A DNA stretch of 64,000 nt from positions 73,252 through 137,251 of the forward strand of contig NZ_CH672421.1 of the NCBI RefSeq assembly GCF_000152905.1, given 5' to 3'. Positions within the stretch are counted from its first letter, which is position 1, and the number at the start of each line of letters is the position of its first letter. The notes under the pieces were generated by a model. That model was not told the origin of the DNA. It worked only from the letters and a program-made list of their open reading frames with translations, and did no database searches. This DNA comes from Nitrobacter sp. Nb-311A. Lineage in GTDB: Bacteria > Pseudomonadota > Alphaproteobacteria > Rhizobiales > Xanthobacteraceae. Positions 10,123-18,866 of the stretch are shown one piece after another. A program made the position numbers and the translations under genes.

Positions 10123-10980
10123 TTACCGCTTGGATTCGATGGCGTGCGCCACGCGCAGCGCCTGCACCGTGTCAGCGACATCGTGTGTGCGGATGATACG
10201 CGCGCCGCCTCTTGCCGCGATCAGATGCGCGGCGAGCGAGCCGCCCAGCCGTTGCTTCGGCTCGGACGGCACCACCGCGCTGATAAAGCGCTTGCGCGAC
10301 GCGCCTACCAGAACTGGCAGGCCGGATGTCCGCAGTTCGTCGAGTCGGGCCAGCACGGTCATGCTCTGCTCCTGGGTCTTGCCGAAACCGATGCCTGGAT
10401 CGAGGATGATATGGCTATCGGGGATTCCGGCCTTCGCCGCGATCTCCAGCGATCGTTCGAAGAACGCTGCGATATCCTGCATGATGTCGAGGGAAGCGTC
10501 GGGCTTGTCACGGTTGTGCATCACGATGACGGGTACGCCGTGCGCGGCGATGACTCGAGCCATGTCCGGATCGCGCTGTAATCCCCAGACGTCGTTGGCG
10601 ATCGCCGCCCCGTTCCCGAGCGCCCACTCGACCATCGGGGACTTCATGCTGTCGATGGATACGGGAACTTCAAGCGCGACCACCGCGGCGAGCACCGGGT
10701 TCAGTCGCCGCATCTCCTCGTCGCGCGGGACCGGTTGCGATCCGTAGGGGCGTGTGGATTCCGCGCCGATATCGATGATGTCGGCTCCTTCCGCGATCAT
10801 GCGGCGCGCCTGCGCCAGGGCCCGGTCGGGCGTCATGTATTGACCGCCGTCGGAGAAGGAGTCGGGGGTGATATTCAGGACCCCCATGACCGCCGGATAT
10901 GGCCGCGACAGCAATGCTTCGAGCGTGGGGTGACGCGTCCCATCCGCCACAGGTCTGGACATGGAATATGCCGACGTCAT
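10123..10980 (-). CDS. folP: Dihydropteroate synthase
   Basis: Condenses 6-hydroxymethyl-dihydropterin pyrophosphate with p-aminobenzoate; target of sulfonamides. The 285-aa protein has VMGVLNITPDSFSDGG (pterin-binding signature 1), ADIIDIGAESTRP (signature 2), IILDPGIGFGKT and the SRKRFI loop near the C-terminus. Either Met1 (10980) or Met7 could start it; the first is used here. It heads the folP-folB-folK operon. Confidence 0.95.
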   Translation of the reverse strand: MTSAYSMSRPVADGTRHPTLEALLSRPYPAVMGVLNITPDSFSDGGQYMTPDRALAQARRMIAEGADIIDIGAESTRPYGSQPVPRDEEMRRLNPVLAAVVALEVPVSIDSMKSPMVEWALGNGAAIANDVWGLQRDPDMARVIAAHGVPVIVMHNRDKPDASLDIMQDIAAFFERSLEIAAKAGIPDSHIILDPGIGFGKTQEQSMTVLARLDELRTSGLPVLVGASRKRFISAVVPSEPKQRLGGSLAAHLIAARGGARIIRTHDVADTVQALRVAHAIESKR

Positions 10981-11063
10981 GCGGTGGCTTTGCGCGGTCC
11001 TGAATATGCTGTCAAGGCGCGAGGGACCTCTTCAGTGAAGCCCGGCTTGCAGCCGCGGAAAGC

Positions 11064-11471
11064 TCAATAGGTGATCTTGAGTGGAAGTTTCCGCGCTTGA
11101 GCAATCAGATTGCCGATCGACTTCTCCGACGGAAGGGCGCTGACAAGCCTGCGCTTGGTGTTCGCATCTTTCATGGCTTGGGCCAGGCGAGCCGGATTGC
11201 GATGCGTCAATTCCCTTACCGTGGTAACGCCGGCCGCGCGCAGCAGCTTGGTCTTCCCGTTGCCCATCCCAGGGATGCGCATATAGTCAGCGAGATTGGC
11301 CCACTCAAGGAGTTGCTGTTCGCTGATGCCGGTTTTGGCGGCGAGCGCCTTGCGGCCTTTCGGCGTGCGCGCCGCCTCGAGGTAAGCGTCGGTTGTTCTG
11401 ATGCCGATCGACCTCAGCTTCTTGGCGTCGGGGGCGCTCAGCCCTTCGAGCTTGGAGATCGGATACGTCAT
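11064..11471 (-). CDS. DUF4332 helix-hairpin-helix protein
   Basis: A 135-aa soluble protein with two helix-hairpin-helix-like segments: KLEGLSAPDAKKLRSIGIRT near the N-terminus and DYMRIPGMGNGKTKLLRAAG in the middle. This arrangement matches DUF4332, a domain of unknown role related to DNA-binding HhH folds. The start ATG overlaps the TGA of the upstream small gene (11468-11471), so the two are probably co-translated. Nucleic-acid binding is an inference from the fold. It ends about 80 bp before folP. Confidence 0.8.
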   Translation of the reverse strand: MTYPISKLEGLSAPDAKKLRSIGIRTTDAYLEAARTPKGRKALAAKTGISEQQLLEWANLADYMRIPGMGNGKTKLLRAAGVTTVRELTHRNPARLAQAMKDANTKRRLVSALPSEKSIGNLIAQARKLPLKITY

Positions 11472-11698
11472 GACGTTCGGGGATGTAGCGGTGCTTTGTG
11501 AGAGCCGGTAAACGTCGAACGGCCTCTCAAGTCATAGGAACCGGCGACCCAGTTTTCCGCGTCGGCTTTTGCGGCGGTCGCTGATTGAACCTTGCCGGCA
11601 AACCCTTCTTTGCTGCGAAAGACCGGAATCGCGCCGACGACCGCTCGCGCGACAGCGGTGCTAGCTGTCGCGGCACGCCGCTCCATCAGTTCGTTCAT
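11468..11698 (-). CDS. Small hypothetical protein upstream of DUF4332 gene
   Basis: Not recognised. The 76-aa product is MNELMERRAATASTAVAR then VVGAIPVFRSKEGFAGKVQS, ending in a Ser/Thr/His-rich tail. No signal peptide or membrane helix is clear. The start at 11698 is supported by a strong Shine-Dalgarno stretch, ggaggcgggg, about 5 nt upstream on the minus strand. A longer in-frame reading from 11839 lacks such a site. The 4-bp overlap with the DUF4332 gene suggests a two-gene operon. Confidence 0.6.
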   Translation of the reverse strand: MNELMERRAATASTAVARAVVGAIPVFRSKEGFAGKVQSATAAKADAENWVAGSYDLRGRSTFTGSHKAPLHPRTS

Positions 11699-12023
11699 GG
11701 TACCCCGCCTCCGCCGGTTGCTCGCCGGCTCGTTATTTATGCTTTCATCTTGATACCCTCGCGATGCGAAAGACAAGTCAGCAGACAGAACAAACGGCTG
11801 TTGACACGCAATCGCGCAGCGAGTGTTGCCGAGATGCAAGACTTGCGTGCCAGATTCATGTCGCGAGCATCCGTCACTCGCTGGTTAGAACGCTTCCGCG
11901 CTGATGATCCCGCGATAGCTCTGCTGGAAGATTTCGAACGCTGCGACGTAGTTCGCCGGGTTCAATCGGCGCGGAACTTGAAGTAGAATAATGGTTCGAC
12001 GACGGGATCACGAAGAGGCTCTC
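11699..12023. other. Divergent intergenic region
   Basis: About 325 bp between the minus-strand small gene and the plus-strand HerA-like gene. It must hold promoters for both. I see no repeat, RNA gene or convincing ORF. A gaagagg Shine-Dalgarno stretch lies at 12011-12017 before the HerA-like start. Confidence 0.5.
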
Positions 12024-13589
12024 ATGACGAAGACCGCGACCGGGATTGGCGATACCGATCAAGGCATCTTCATCGGCAAGGGGGAGCGGCCGGTGTGGCT
12101 GACGCTGAGCCTCGCCAATCGACACGGTCTTGTCACCGGCGCCACCGGAACCGGAAAAACCGTATCGCTCCAGGTGATGGCGGAAGGATTTTCCCGCGCG
12201 GGAGTGCCGGTCTTCGTCGCCGATATCAAAGGCGATCTGTCCGGCATTTCAGAGCCCGGCGAAGCCAGGGATTTCATACTCGATCGCGCCAGGACGATGG
12301 GCCTAGCGTTCCAGCCCGATCAATTCTCGACAATTTTCTGGGATGTTTTCGGTGAGCAGGGCCATCCGGTGCGCGCCACCGTGTCGGAAATGGGTCCGCT
12401 GCTGTTGTCGCGGATGATGGATTTGAGCGAGGCCCAGGAGGGCGTGCTCAACATCGCCTTCCGGGTGGCGGACGAGCAGGGGCTGATGCTGCTCGACATG
12501 AAGGACCTCCGCGCCATTCTTTCGTTCATTGCCGAGCATGCGGCGGAACTGATGACGCAGTATGGCAATGTGTCGAAGCAAAGCGTGGGAGCTATCCAGC
12601 GCCGGCTTCTGGTGCTCGAAAACCAAGGCGGCGACAAGTTTTTCGGTGAGCCGGCGCTGGATTTGAAGGATTTCATGCGCGCCGATCGCGACGGCCGCGG
12701 CATGATCAACATCCTGGTCGCCGACAGGCTGATGCAGAGCCCGCGGCTTTATGCGACGTTCCTGTTGTGGATGTTGTCGGAGCTGTTCGAACAGTTGCCG
12801 GAAGTCGGCGACCCGCCGAAACCTAAACTTGTATTCTTTTTCGACGAGGCCCACCTGCTGTTCAACGATGCGCCCAAAGCGTTGATGGACAAGATCGAGC
12901 AGGTGGTGCGGCTGATCCGCTCCAAGGGCGTCGGGGTTTATTTCGTCACTCAAAACCCGATCGACGTCCCGGACAAGGTGCTGGCGCAGCTCGGCAACCG
13001 GGTTCAGCACGCGCTGCGCGCATTCACGCCCCGCGATCAGAAGGCCGTCGCCGCCGCGGCGCAGACGTTCCGGCCAAATCCGAAGCTGGACACGGCGCAG
13101 GCCATCACCGAACTCGGCAAGGGCGAGGCTCTGGTATCGTGCCTCGAAGGCAACGGAACGCCGGCTGTCGTCGAGCGTGTGATGGTGCGGCCGCCATCTG
13201 CCCGGATCGGCCCGATCTCTCCTGAGGAACGCAAGGCCATCATTACCGGCAGCCCGGTGAAGGGAAAGTACGACACCGCGATCGATTCCGAATCGGCTTA
13301 CGAGCTGCTTCAGAAGCGGGTCGAGGACACCGCGGCTGCTGCCGACGGATCGAACAGCGGAGTTCTTGGTCAGATCGGATCGATCGTCGGCAGCATATTC
13401 GGGACCAATACGCCGCGCGGTAAACTGTCGACCGGGCAGGTGATCGCGCGTAGCGTCACGCGCTCCGTCACCAATAAGGTGGTCGGAGGTATCGTTGCCG
13501 ATCTCGGCAAGTCGATCGGCGGCTCGGTGGGCGGCTCGGTCGGTCGCGCGCTGGTGCGTGGTGCGCTGGGAGGACTGCTGCGGCGGTGA
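12024..13589 (+). CDS. HerA-like helicase/ATPase (DUF853, YjgR type)
   Basis: A 521-aa P-loop ATPase of the HerA/FtsK-like class. Walker A GATGTGKT is at residues 39-46, Walker B is in [13 protein letters not shown], and [15 protein letters not shown] and the arginine-containing [11 protein letters not shown] block follow, as in the DUF853/YjgR family. The C-terminus is rich in Gly-Ser pairs ([16 protein letters not shown]), a low-complexity tail common in this family. I use ATG 12024, with gaagagg 7 nt upstream; the in-frame ATG at 11991 has no such site. The cellular role of YjgR-type proteins is not established. Confidence 0.88.
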   Translation: MTKTATGIGDTDQGIFIGKGERPVWLTLSLANRHGLVTGATGTGKTVSLQVMAEGFSRAGVPVFVADIKGDLSGISEPGEARDFILDRARTMGLAFQPDQFSTIFWDVFGEQGHPVRATVSEMGPLLLSRMMDLSEAQEGVLNIAFRVADEQGLMLLDMKDLRAILSFIAEHAAELMTQYGNVSKQSVGAIQRRLLVLENQGGDKFFGEPALDLKDFMRADRDGRGMINILVADRLMQSPRLYATFLLWMLSELFEQLPEVGDPPKPKLVFFFDEAHLLFNDAPKALMDKIEQVVRLIRSKGVGVYFVTQNPIDVPDKVLAQLGNRVQHALRAFTPRDQKAVAAAAQTFRPNPKLDTAQAITELGKGEALVSCLEGNGTPAVVERVMVRPPSARIGPISPEERKAIITGSPVKGKYDTAIDSESAYELLQKRVEDTAAAADGSNSGVLGQIGSIVGSIFGTNTPRGKLSTGQVIARSVTRSVTNKVVGGIVADLGKSIGGSVGGSVGRALVRGALGGLLRR

Positions 13590-13680
13590 GCGCGCTCAAG
13601 CATGTTTTGGACGGATCAGTGTGTTTCCGTCAAAACGCAAACCACTCCAGAGTCCTTCTCGCCTCACGGCAACGGTGAAA

Positions 13681-13748
13681 GACTTTGGCTTTTGATTTGA
13701 CGCGTTTTCTTCCCGCGTTCCGGATTCCACTTCGCTCGAAAACACTAT
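13681..13748. repeat. Intergenic palindromic repeat, family B (reverse orientation)
   Basis: Reverse-oriented copy of the gagcgttttcgagcgaagtgg ... gaagaaaacgcg element found at 25882, 25980, 48728 and 60560. Here the blocks ttgatttgacgcgttttcttc and ttcgctcgaaaac are seen on the plus strand. It fills most of the gap before the GT87-type gene. Confidence 0.7.
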
Positions 13749-13812
13749 AGTGATTTGACATTCGCTACCCAGTTTGCGGCAAACGCGAGTATCGCCGCGT
13801 GACAACGGAAAA

Positions 13813-15105
13813 ATGCTCGTGCTGAGATGGCCGTCGCTCCGGCGCCCGCTGGATATCCTGTTTCTCCTGGCCTGCATCCTGCTGACCGCCGACGTTCTTG
13901 TCCCGGAAATCTGGGGACACGGTAAGACGAAGGATTATCCGCTGTGGTACTGGGCCGGGCAGCAGGTCCTGTACGGTGGCGATCTGTATCCGCAGGGGCT
14001 GAACGACGGCTTTGCCTTTCTTTACCCGCCGCTGTCGGCCATTCTGCTCGCCTTGCCGAGCATATTCGGAAAGGTTCCGCTGTATCTTGGTCTGTGCCTT
14101 CTCAATGCCGCCGCATGGTGGATGACGGCGCAGCTCTCCAACGCCATGACAGGGTCGGGCAGGGCGCCTAGTCCCTGGCTCGAAGCCCTGCCGGGCATCG
14201 TGATGATCCCCTTTGTCTTCGATATGTTCGATCTCGGGCAGCCCAACCTCGTCCTTCTTGCGATGATGCTGCTCGGATTCTGGTTCCTGCGGCAGGGGCG
14301 CGGGTGGTTGTCGGGAAGCATGTTTGCGCTCGCGGCGGCTATCAAGGTCTTTCCAGTCGCCGTGCTGCCGTATCTGCTTTGGCGCCGCTATTGGAAGAGT
14401 GCGATAAGCATGGTCGCGTTCCTGGGCGTGTTGCTGTTTCTTGTGCCGGCCCCGATCCGCGGCTTCGACCGCAACGTTTCGGAGCTGACCACATGGTACC
14501 GCGGAATGATCGGATCGAATTCGGAGCATGGGTTTGGGCAGCGTGACGCCCAGAACTGGTCCTGGGTCAATCAGTCCATCATCGCCGTCACGCATCGGCT
14601 TGTGCGTCCGATCAATTATAACCAGATCGATCCCGCCAAACCGGCGCAGTTCATGAATGTCGCCGATGTCGATTACAGGACGGCGAACTGGATCGTGCTG
14701 GCTGTGTTCGCCACGATAGGGTTGGGCTTCATCGCCATCATGCCGGCGCGGGCGAGCATGACGCAGCGATCGATCGCCGAGGAGATCGGGATTCTGTTCT
14801 GCCTGATGACGCTCGCATCGCCGCTGGCTCGCCAGTATTATTTTGTATGGCTGTTCTTTCCGATCACGGTTCTGTTTCATCGCACCGCGCTCGATTGTCG
14901 GCCCGGAGCGCAGGCGGTCTCGCGCCTGGCGCTCGGCGCGTCATTCGCGCTGATGGCGCTGGCGCTGCCGCCATTTCCGAAACTTCTTCAAGCCGCCGGA
15001 AACAACCTCGCGGCGACTTTCGTACTGGTCGCCGCCTTGGCCTGGCACATCCTTGACTCGCCACCGGAAAGCGATCTGCATCCGGTCGCGCAACCGCGAA
15101 GCTGA
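13813..15105 (+). CDS. Integral-membrane glycosyltransferase, GT87/DUF2029 type
   Basis: A 430-aa multi-pass inner-membrane protein with about ten hydrophobic segments. It resembles polyprenol-phosphate-mannose-dependent mannosyltransferases (GT87, formerly DUF2029): DYPLWYWAGQQVLYGGDLY, FLYPPLSAILLALPS, FDLGQPNLVLLAMMLLGFW and ALAAAIKVFPVAVLPYLL. The donor and acceptor are not known; a cell-envelope glycan is likely. The start could be ATG 13813 or the TTG at 13774; neither has a strong ribosome site and I prefer the ATG. It is followed 33 bp later by a dipeptidase gene with its own good ribosome site. Confidence 0.8.
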   Translation: MLVLRWPSLRRPLDILFLLACILLTADVLVPEIWGHGKTKDYPLWYWAGQQVLYGGDLYPQGLNDGFAFLYPPLSAILLALPSIFGKVPLYLGLCLLNAAAWWMTAQLSNAMTGSGRAPSPWLEALPGIVMIPFVFDMFDLGQPNLVLLAMMLLGFWFLRQGRGWLSGSMFALAAAIKVFPVAVLPYLLWRRYWKSAISMVAFLGVLLFLVPAPIRGFDRNVSELTTWYRGMIGSNSEHGFGQRDAQNWSWVNQSIIAVTHRLVRPINYNQIDPAKPAQFMNVADVDYRTANWIVLAVFATIGLGFIAIMPARASMTQRSIAEEIGILFCLMTLASPLARQYYFVWLFFPITVLFHRTALDCRPGAQAVSRLALGASFALMALALPPFPKLLQAAGNNLAATFVLVAALAWHILDSPPESDLHPVAQPRS

Positions 15106-15138
15106 GCAATCCGGCCCGTAACTCGAGGGGAAACTGAA

Positions 15139-16545
15139 ATGTCCGGCACGTCGCAACTGCAAACCGTCCTCGACCACATCGACGCCGATTTCGACAATAG
15201 CCTGGAGCGGCTGTTCGCGCTGCTGCGCATCAAATCGATCTCGGCTGATCCGGCCTTTATTAACGATTGCAAAGCGGCGGCCGATCATCTCGCGGCCGAT
15301 ATCGCAACGCTGGATTTTGCCGCCGAGGTTCGCCCGACCGAAGGCCATCCCGCGATCGTCGCCAAAAGCAACGGCAACACCGGATCACGGCCACATGTTC
15401 TGTTTTATGGCCACTACGACGTCCAGCCGGCCGATCCACTGAATCTGTGGCATCGTCCGCCGTTCGACCCGGTCGTCACCAGCCATGCGGACGGGCGCAA
15501 GATCATCGTGGCGCGCGGCGCGGAAGACGACAAGGGTCAGTTGATGACGTTTGTCGAGGCCTGCCGCGCCTGGATGTCGGTAACCGGTTCGTTGCCGCTG
15601 GATGTGACGATCCTGATCGAAGGCGAAGAAGAGGTGGGTTCGAAAAACTTCGTGCCTTTCCTCGAACGGAACAAGAAGGATCTTGCCGCGGATTTCGCTT
15701 TGGTGTGCGACACCGGCATGTGGGATCCCGACACGCCGGCGATCACCACGTCGCTGCGCGGTCTGGTCTATGAGGAAGTGATCATCAAGGCCGCAAACCG
15801 CGACCTGCATTCCGGTCTTTTCGGCGGCGGCGCTCAAAACCCGATCCGGGTTCTGACCCGAATCCTCGGCGGCCTCCATGATGACGACGGCCGCATCGCT
15901 ATTCCCGGCTTCTACGATGGCGTGAAGGATTTGCCGTCCGACATTCGCGCTCAATGGGCTAAGCTCGATCTGACGCCGGATCGGTTCCTGAAGCCGATCG
16001 GACTCTCGATCCCTGCGGGGGAAAAGGATCGTTTGCTGATCGAGCAGCTATTGTCGCGACCGACCTGCGACATCAACGGGATCGTCGGCGGCTATACGGG
16101 AGAGGGGTCCAAGACGGTGATTCCCGCGCAGGCGTCGGCGAAAATCTCGTTCCGTCTCGTCGAGGGTCAGGAGCCCGGCAAAATACGTGACGCCTTCCGT
16201 GCTTTCGTGAAGGAGCGTGTGCCGGCGGACTGCTCCGTCGAGTTTCTCGATCACGCCGGCGCGCCCGCGATTGCGCTCGACTGGAATATGAAGCCGCTGG
16301 CGGCCGCGAAGCAGGCGTTGACCGACGAATGGAATAAGGAGGCGCTGTTGATCGGCTGTGGCGCGTCGATTCCGATCGTTGCCGATTTCAAGACCTCACT
16401 GGGGCTCGACACGGTGCTGGTCGGCTTCGGCCTCGATGACGACAACATCCATTCTCCCAATGAGAAATACGACCTGAAAAGTTTTCATAAGGGCATCCGG
16501 TCGTGGGCGCGGATCCTTGCCGCGCTTGCGGAAGCACCGCGCTGA
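15139..16545 (+). CDS. M20-family dipeptidase
   Basis: Zinc dipeptidase/carboxypeptidase of 468 aa, cytoplasmic. The metal ligands are recognisable: GHYDVQPADP (His92, Asp94 within residues 91-100), RGAEDDKGQL (Asp near 130), EGEEEVGS (Glu pair near 161-165) and a late His in NIHSPNEKYDLKSF. The dimerisation (lid) domain lies between. It matches M20 dipeptidases of the M20A/M20F type (peptidase dimerisation plus catalytic domain). A gagggg ribosome site precedes ATG 15139 by 7 nt. The peptide substrate is unknown. Confidence 0.92.
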   Translation: MSGTSQLQTVLDHIDADFDNSLERLFALLRIKSISADPAFINDCKAAADHLAADIATLDFAAEVRPTEGHPAIVAKSNGNTGSRPHVLFYGHYDVQPADPLNLWHRPPFDPVVTSHADGRKIIVARGAEDDKGQLMTFVEACRAWMSVTGSLPLDVTILIEGEEEVGSKNFVPFLERNKKDLAADFALVCDTGMWDPDTPAITTSLRGLVYEEVIIKAANRDLHSGLFGGGAQNPIRVLTRILGGLHDDDGRIAIPGFYDGVKDLPSDIRAQWAKLDLTPDRFLKPIGLSIPAGEKDRLLIEQLLSRPTCDINGIVGGYTGEGSKTVIPAQASAKISFRLVEGQEPGKIRDAFRAFVKERVPADCSVEFLDHAGAPAIALDWNMKPLAAAKQALTDEWNKEALLIGCGASIPIVADFKTSLGLDTVLVGFGLDDDNIHSPNEKYDLKSFHKGIRSWARILAALAEAPR

Positions 16546-16570
16546 AGCCATCTTCGGGCTTCATGTGCAA

Positions 16571-16594
16571 ACGCCGCCCGGAATTGGACGGCGT
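16571..16594 (+). terminator. Possible terminator hairpin after dipeptidase
   Basis: Arms acgccg (16571-16576) and cggcgt (16589-16594) lie 25 bp after the dipeptidase stop. There is no clear T-run after the stem, so factor-independent termination is uncertain. Confidence 0.35.
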
Positions 16595-16962
16595 TGGATT
16601 GACGTGTAGAGGCTGATGACTGAGCCTACACCAAATCCGGCGCGCAGACAAATTCGAACGGAGTCGCGCCCTGGAGCTGGTTCTGGCATTCCCTGCCGCC
16701 GCTGAATTGAACCATTCCCGCCATTCGCAGTTGACCTCATCGCCATCGTGTTGTCGGTAGCGGTGGTCGAATTGGCGAGCGGCGACAACCGATAGCGTGG
16801 CTGTTAGAGCATGATCCCGACCCGAAGGGCCGCGCCAGCGCAAAGTGGAAACCGGTTTTCGGAAAAGATCATGCTCAAACAAAAGATAATCGACGAGTCT
16901 GATTCAACGCAGTTGAAACAGAGTTTCGGCGCCTGTCGTCGCCGGGGGGACGGAGCTTTTGG
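16595..16962. other. Intergenic region with family A repeat
   Basis: About 370 bp without a credible gene. Its second half is the family A repeat at 16806-16912. The first part (16595-16800) shows no recognisable element; short minus-strand readings there have no family features. Confidence 0.5.
16806..16912. repeat. Intergenic palindromic repeat, family A, copy 2
   Basis: Same block order as at 437-519: agagcatgatcccga, an extra 25-bp ccgaagggccgcgcc insert, gtggaaaccggttttcgga, aaagatcatgctcaaac, and gtctgattcaacg. The agcatgatc and gatcatgct blocks pair as inverted arms. Confidence 0.8.
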
Positions 16963-17787
16963 ATGAGCGTGCTTTTGGTCGCCGGGTTCGGTGTATTCGT
17001 GACCGGTCTGGTGACGGTCGCCTTCGGGATTTCCATCAAGGAGTTCAGTTTCGGCGATACCCTGGTTGTATCCGGTGCGGTCGTATCCTGCACAGGCCTG
17101 ATGATGATCAGCCTGTCGATCGTCGTTCGCGAATTGCGAGGGGTCGCGGACCAACTCGGCTCCGGAGCGGTTGCTGATCAAGATGGCGGCGTTCGCGCGA
17201 GCGGCGTCCGCGCGTCCCTTCCGCCGGACAGACGCATCGATGATGGTCCGCCGCGGTCTGACGGCGATCGGGTAGCATCAGGTCTGAAAAGCGATCCCAG
17301 CGCCACGCCCTCCGCCCTGTCGCCTCGCTGGCAGGCGGAAGTGGTCGACCGCGACGGCGCGACCGTTGTCTCCGCCCCGGATGCTGAGCTTCCGGCATTT
17401 TCCGACTCGCCATCGCAGCCCAAACCACGACGCAACCTTCTATTTGCGTCCATGATGAAGGAGCGCGAGCGGGCGGTCGCGGAACGACCGGGCTCCGCCG
17501 GCTTGTCTGCGCCCGCGATCCGTGCTGCTGATCGTGACATGCCGGGAACGGCATCGAGTGAGGCGCCCCGGCCAGCATTAAGGGCCGATCACCTGTCCGG
17601 CCCTGCGGATCACAACGGCTCCCCGGTCACCGTGGTGAGGTCCGGCGTTGTCAACGGAATGGGCTATTCGCTTTACTCCGATGGCTCGATCGACGCGCAG
17701 CTTCCGGAAGGAGTGATGCGATTCGCGTCGATTGATCGTTTGCGCGCCCATCTTGATCAAAGCCCCGATCGATCCTTCCCCAAATAA
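16963..17787 (+). CDS. Hypothetical membrane-anchored protein with disordered linker
   Basis: Function not recognised. The 274-aa protein starts with two hydrophobic segments (MSVLLVAGFGVFVTGLVTVAF and TLVVSGAVVSCTGLMMISLSI) forming a hairpin in the membrane, followed by about 150 residues rich in Ala, Asp, Pro and Ser that look disordered, and a compact C-terminal segment VVRSGVVNGMGYSLYSDGS. That C-terminal segment is typical of uncharacterised Bradyrhizobium-group proteins. It stands alone; mucR follows 130 bp later. The role may be in the envelope, but nothing in the sequence proves it. Confidence 0.65.
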   Translation: MSVLLVAGFGVFVTGLVTVAFGISIKEFSFGDTLVVSGAVVSCTGLMMISLSIVVRELRGVADQLGSGAVADQDGGVRASGVRASLPPDRRIDDGPPRSDGDRVASGLKSDPSATPSALSPRWQAEVVDRDGATVVSAPDAELPAFSDSPSQPKPRRNLLFASMMKERERAVAERPGSAGLSAPAIRAADRDMPGTASSEAPRPALRADHLSGPADHNGSPVTVVRSGVVNGMGYSLYSDGSIDAQLPEGVMRFASIDRLRAHLDQSPDRSFPK

Positions 17788-17919
17788 AATTCCGCGTGTG
17801 CGTGCGCGCTGTTCTTGTCATGCCGGCGGCAATCCGCTCATATCATCCTGCTGCGTAACGGCCGATTCTGATCGCATTCCGAGCGGATCGATGCTTTACG
17901 ATCCGGAAAATTTGAGATC

Positions 17920-18333
17920 ATGAGCGATTCAGCGGGTAAAAGCTTTCTCGACCTCACGGCGGAGATCGTATCCGCCTACGTCAGCAACAATACGACGCCA
18001 GCCTCGGAAATTCCCGTCCTCATCAGCCAGGTGCATGCGGCTCTGATGCGCGTGTCTTCTGGCCGCAGCGAATTACCGGTGGAACCGGTCAAGCCGGCGG
18101 TGCCGATCAAGAAATCCATGACGGCCGACTACCTGGTCTGTCTGGAGGACGGAAAGCGCTTCAAATCGCTCAAGCGCCATTTGCGGACGCAATACAACAT
18201 GAGCCCCGAGCAATATCGGGACAAATGGAAGCTTCCCGCGGATTATCCGATGGTCGCCCCCAATTACGCGGTCACGCGATCGCAACTGGCCAAGGACATG
18301 GGCCTTGGCCAGCAGCGCCGGCGCCGAAAATAG
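17920..18333 (+). CDS. mucR: MucR/Ros-family transcriptional regulator
   Basis: A 137-aa DNA-binding protein that in alphaproteobacteria represses or silences genes for exopolysaccharide, motility and cell-cycle functions, binding AT-rich sites. The core YLVCLEDGKRFKSLKRHLRT at about 71-90 has Cys74, Asp77 and His87, followed by MSPEQYRDKWKLP. The position that in Ros carries the fourth zinc ligand His is Gln91 here, so zinc binding may be weaker or incomplete. The N-terminal dimerisation part (LTAEIVSAYVSNN) is normal. An inverted repeat-rich intergenic region and the HTH/DUF6456 pair follow downstream. Confidence 0.92.
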   Translation: MSDSAGKSFLDLTAEIVSAYVSNNTTPASEIPVLISQVHAALMRVSSGRSELPVEPVKPAVPIKKSMTADYLVCLEDGKRFKSLKRHLRTQYNMSPEQYRDKWKLPADYPMVAPNYAVTRSQLAKDMGLGQQRRRRK

Positions 18334-18360
18334 CCCAAGGGGTTTTCGGCTACCGATCGT

Positions 18361-18473
18361 TAGGAATAATATCCGAAATCGACGCCTGTCGATACCTCCA
18401 GGCATTTCAAATTTTGAAGAAAATGCTATCCCCGGGGCAAAAATAGCCTCTAGGGTATAGGATATTATTCCTA
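18361..18473. promoter_or_regulatory. Spaced 14-bp inverted repeat upstream of HTH/DUF6456 genes
   Basis: taggaataatatcc at 18361-18374 is perfectly inverted as ggatattattccta at 18460-18473, with 85 bp between. Around the right arm a second small palindrome, ctctagg (18448-18454) and cctagag (18470-18476), sits just before the ribosome site of the HTH gene. The AT-rich, regulator-sized arms suggest binding sites for a dimeric or looping regulator. Which protein binds is unknown; MucR (encoded just upstream) or the HTH protein itself are candidates. Confidence 0.6.
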
Positions 18474-18488
18474 GAGAGGGTTTTCTCC

Positions 18489-18866
18489 ATGCTTCTGACC
18501 CATCTGTCACCCGCATCCCTCGGGCGATCGCGAACCTCGACAAGGCGAATCTGTCGCGATATCGCGCGGCTTGTCGCCGAGGAGTTCGAGATCGATGCTG
18601 CGGCGATGATGGCGCCGACTCGTGGTGCGCCGCGCGCCGCATTTGCCCGGCAGGTCGCCATGTATCTGGCGCACGTCGGCTTTGCCTTGAGTTTCGAGGC
18701 AATAGGCCGTGCCTTCGATCGCGATCGCACCACGGTCTCGCATGCATGCCGCGTCGTTGAAGACAGCCGCGATGACGCCGGACTCGATCGCCGCCTCGCG
18801 GCGCTGGAGGCGATGTGTACGATTTGCGGTGAATGCCTCGACGGAACGTCCCATGTCGACATCTAA
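18489..18866 (+). CDS. DnaA domain-IV-like helix-turn-helix protein
   Basis: A 125-aa protein whose core, AFARQVAMYLAHVGFALS then FEAIGRAFDRDRTTVSHACR (residues about 50-90), is the DnaA domain IV that reads DnaA boxes. There is no AAA+ domain, so it is a free-standing DNA-binding unit, not an initiator. In the Bradyrhizobium group such genes are paired with a DUF6456 gene, as here, where the next gene overlaps by 14 bp. Its target sites are unknown; the inverted repeat just upstream may mean autoregulation or control by MucR. Confidence 0.82.
   Translation: MLLTHLSPASLGRSRTSTRRICRDIARLVAEEFEIDAAAMMAPTRGAPRAAFARQVAMYLAHVGFALSFEAIGRAFDRDRTTVSHACRVVEDSRDDAGLDRRLAALEAMCTICGECLDGTSHVDI

Noticed and set aside
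13590..13812. Short ORFs in the repeat between the HerA-like gene and the GT87-type gene
   Set aside because: The DNA is the family B repeat in reverse; no gene signal.
16561..16788. 75-codon minus-strand ORF
   Set aside because: No ribosome site, family motif or conserved neighbour; it lies in repeat-flanked intergenic DNA.
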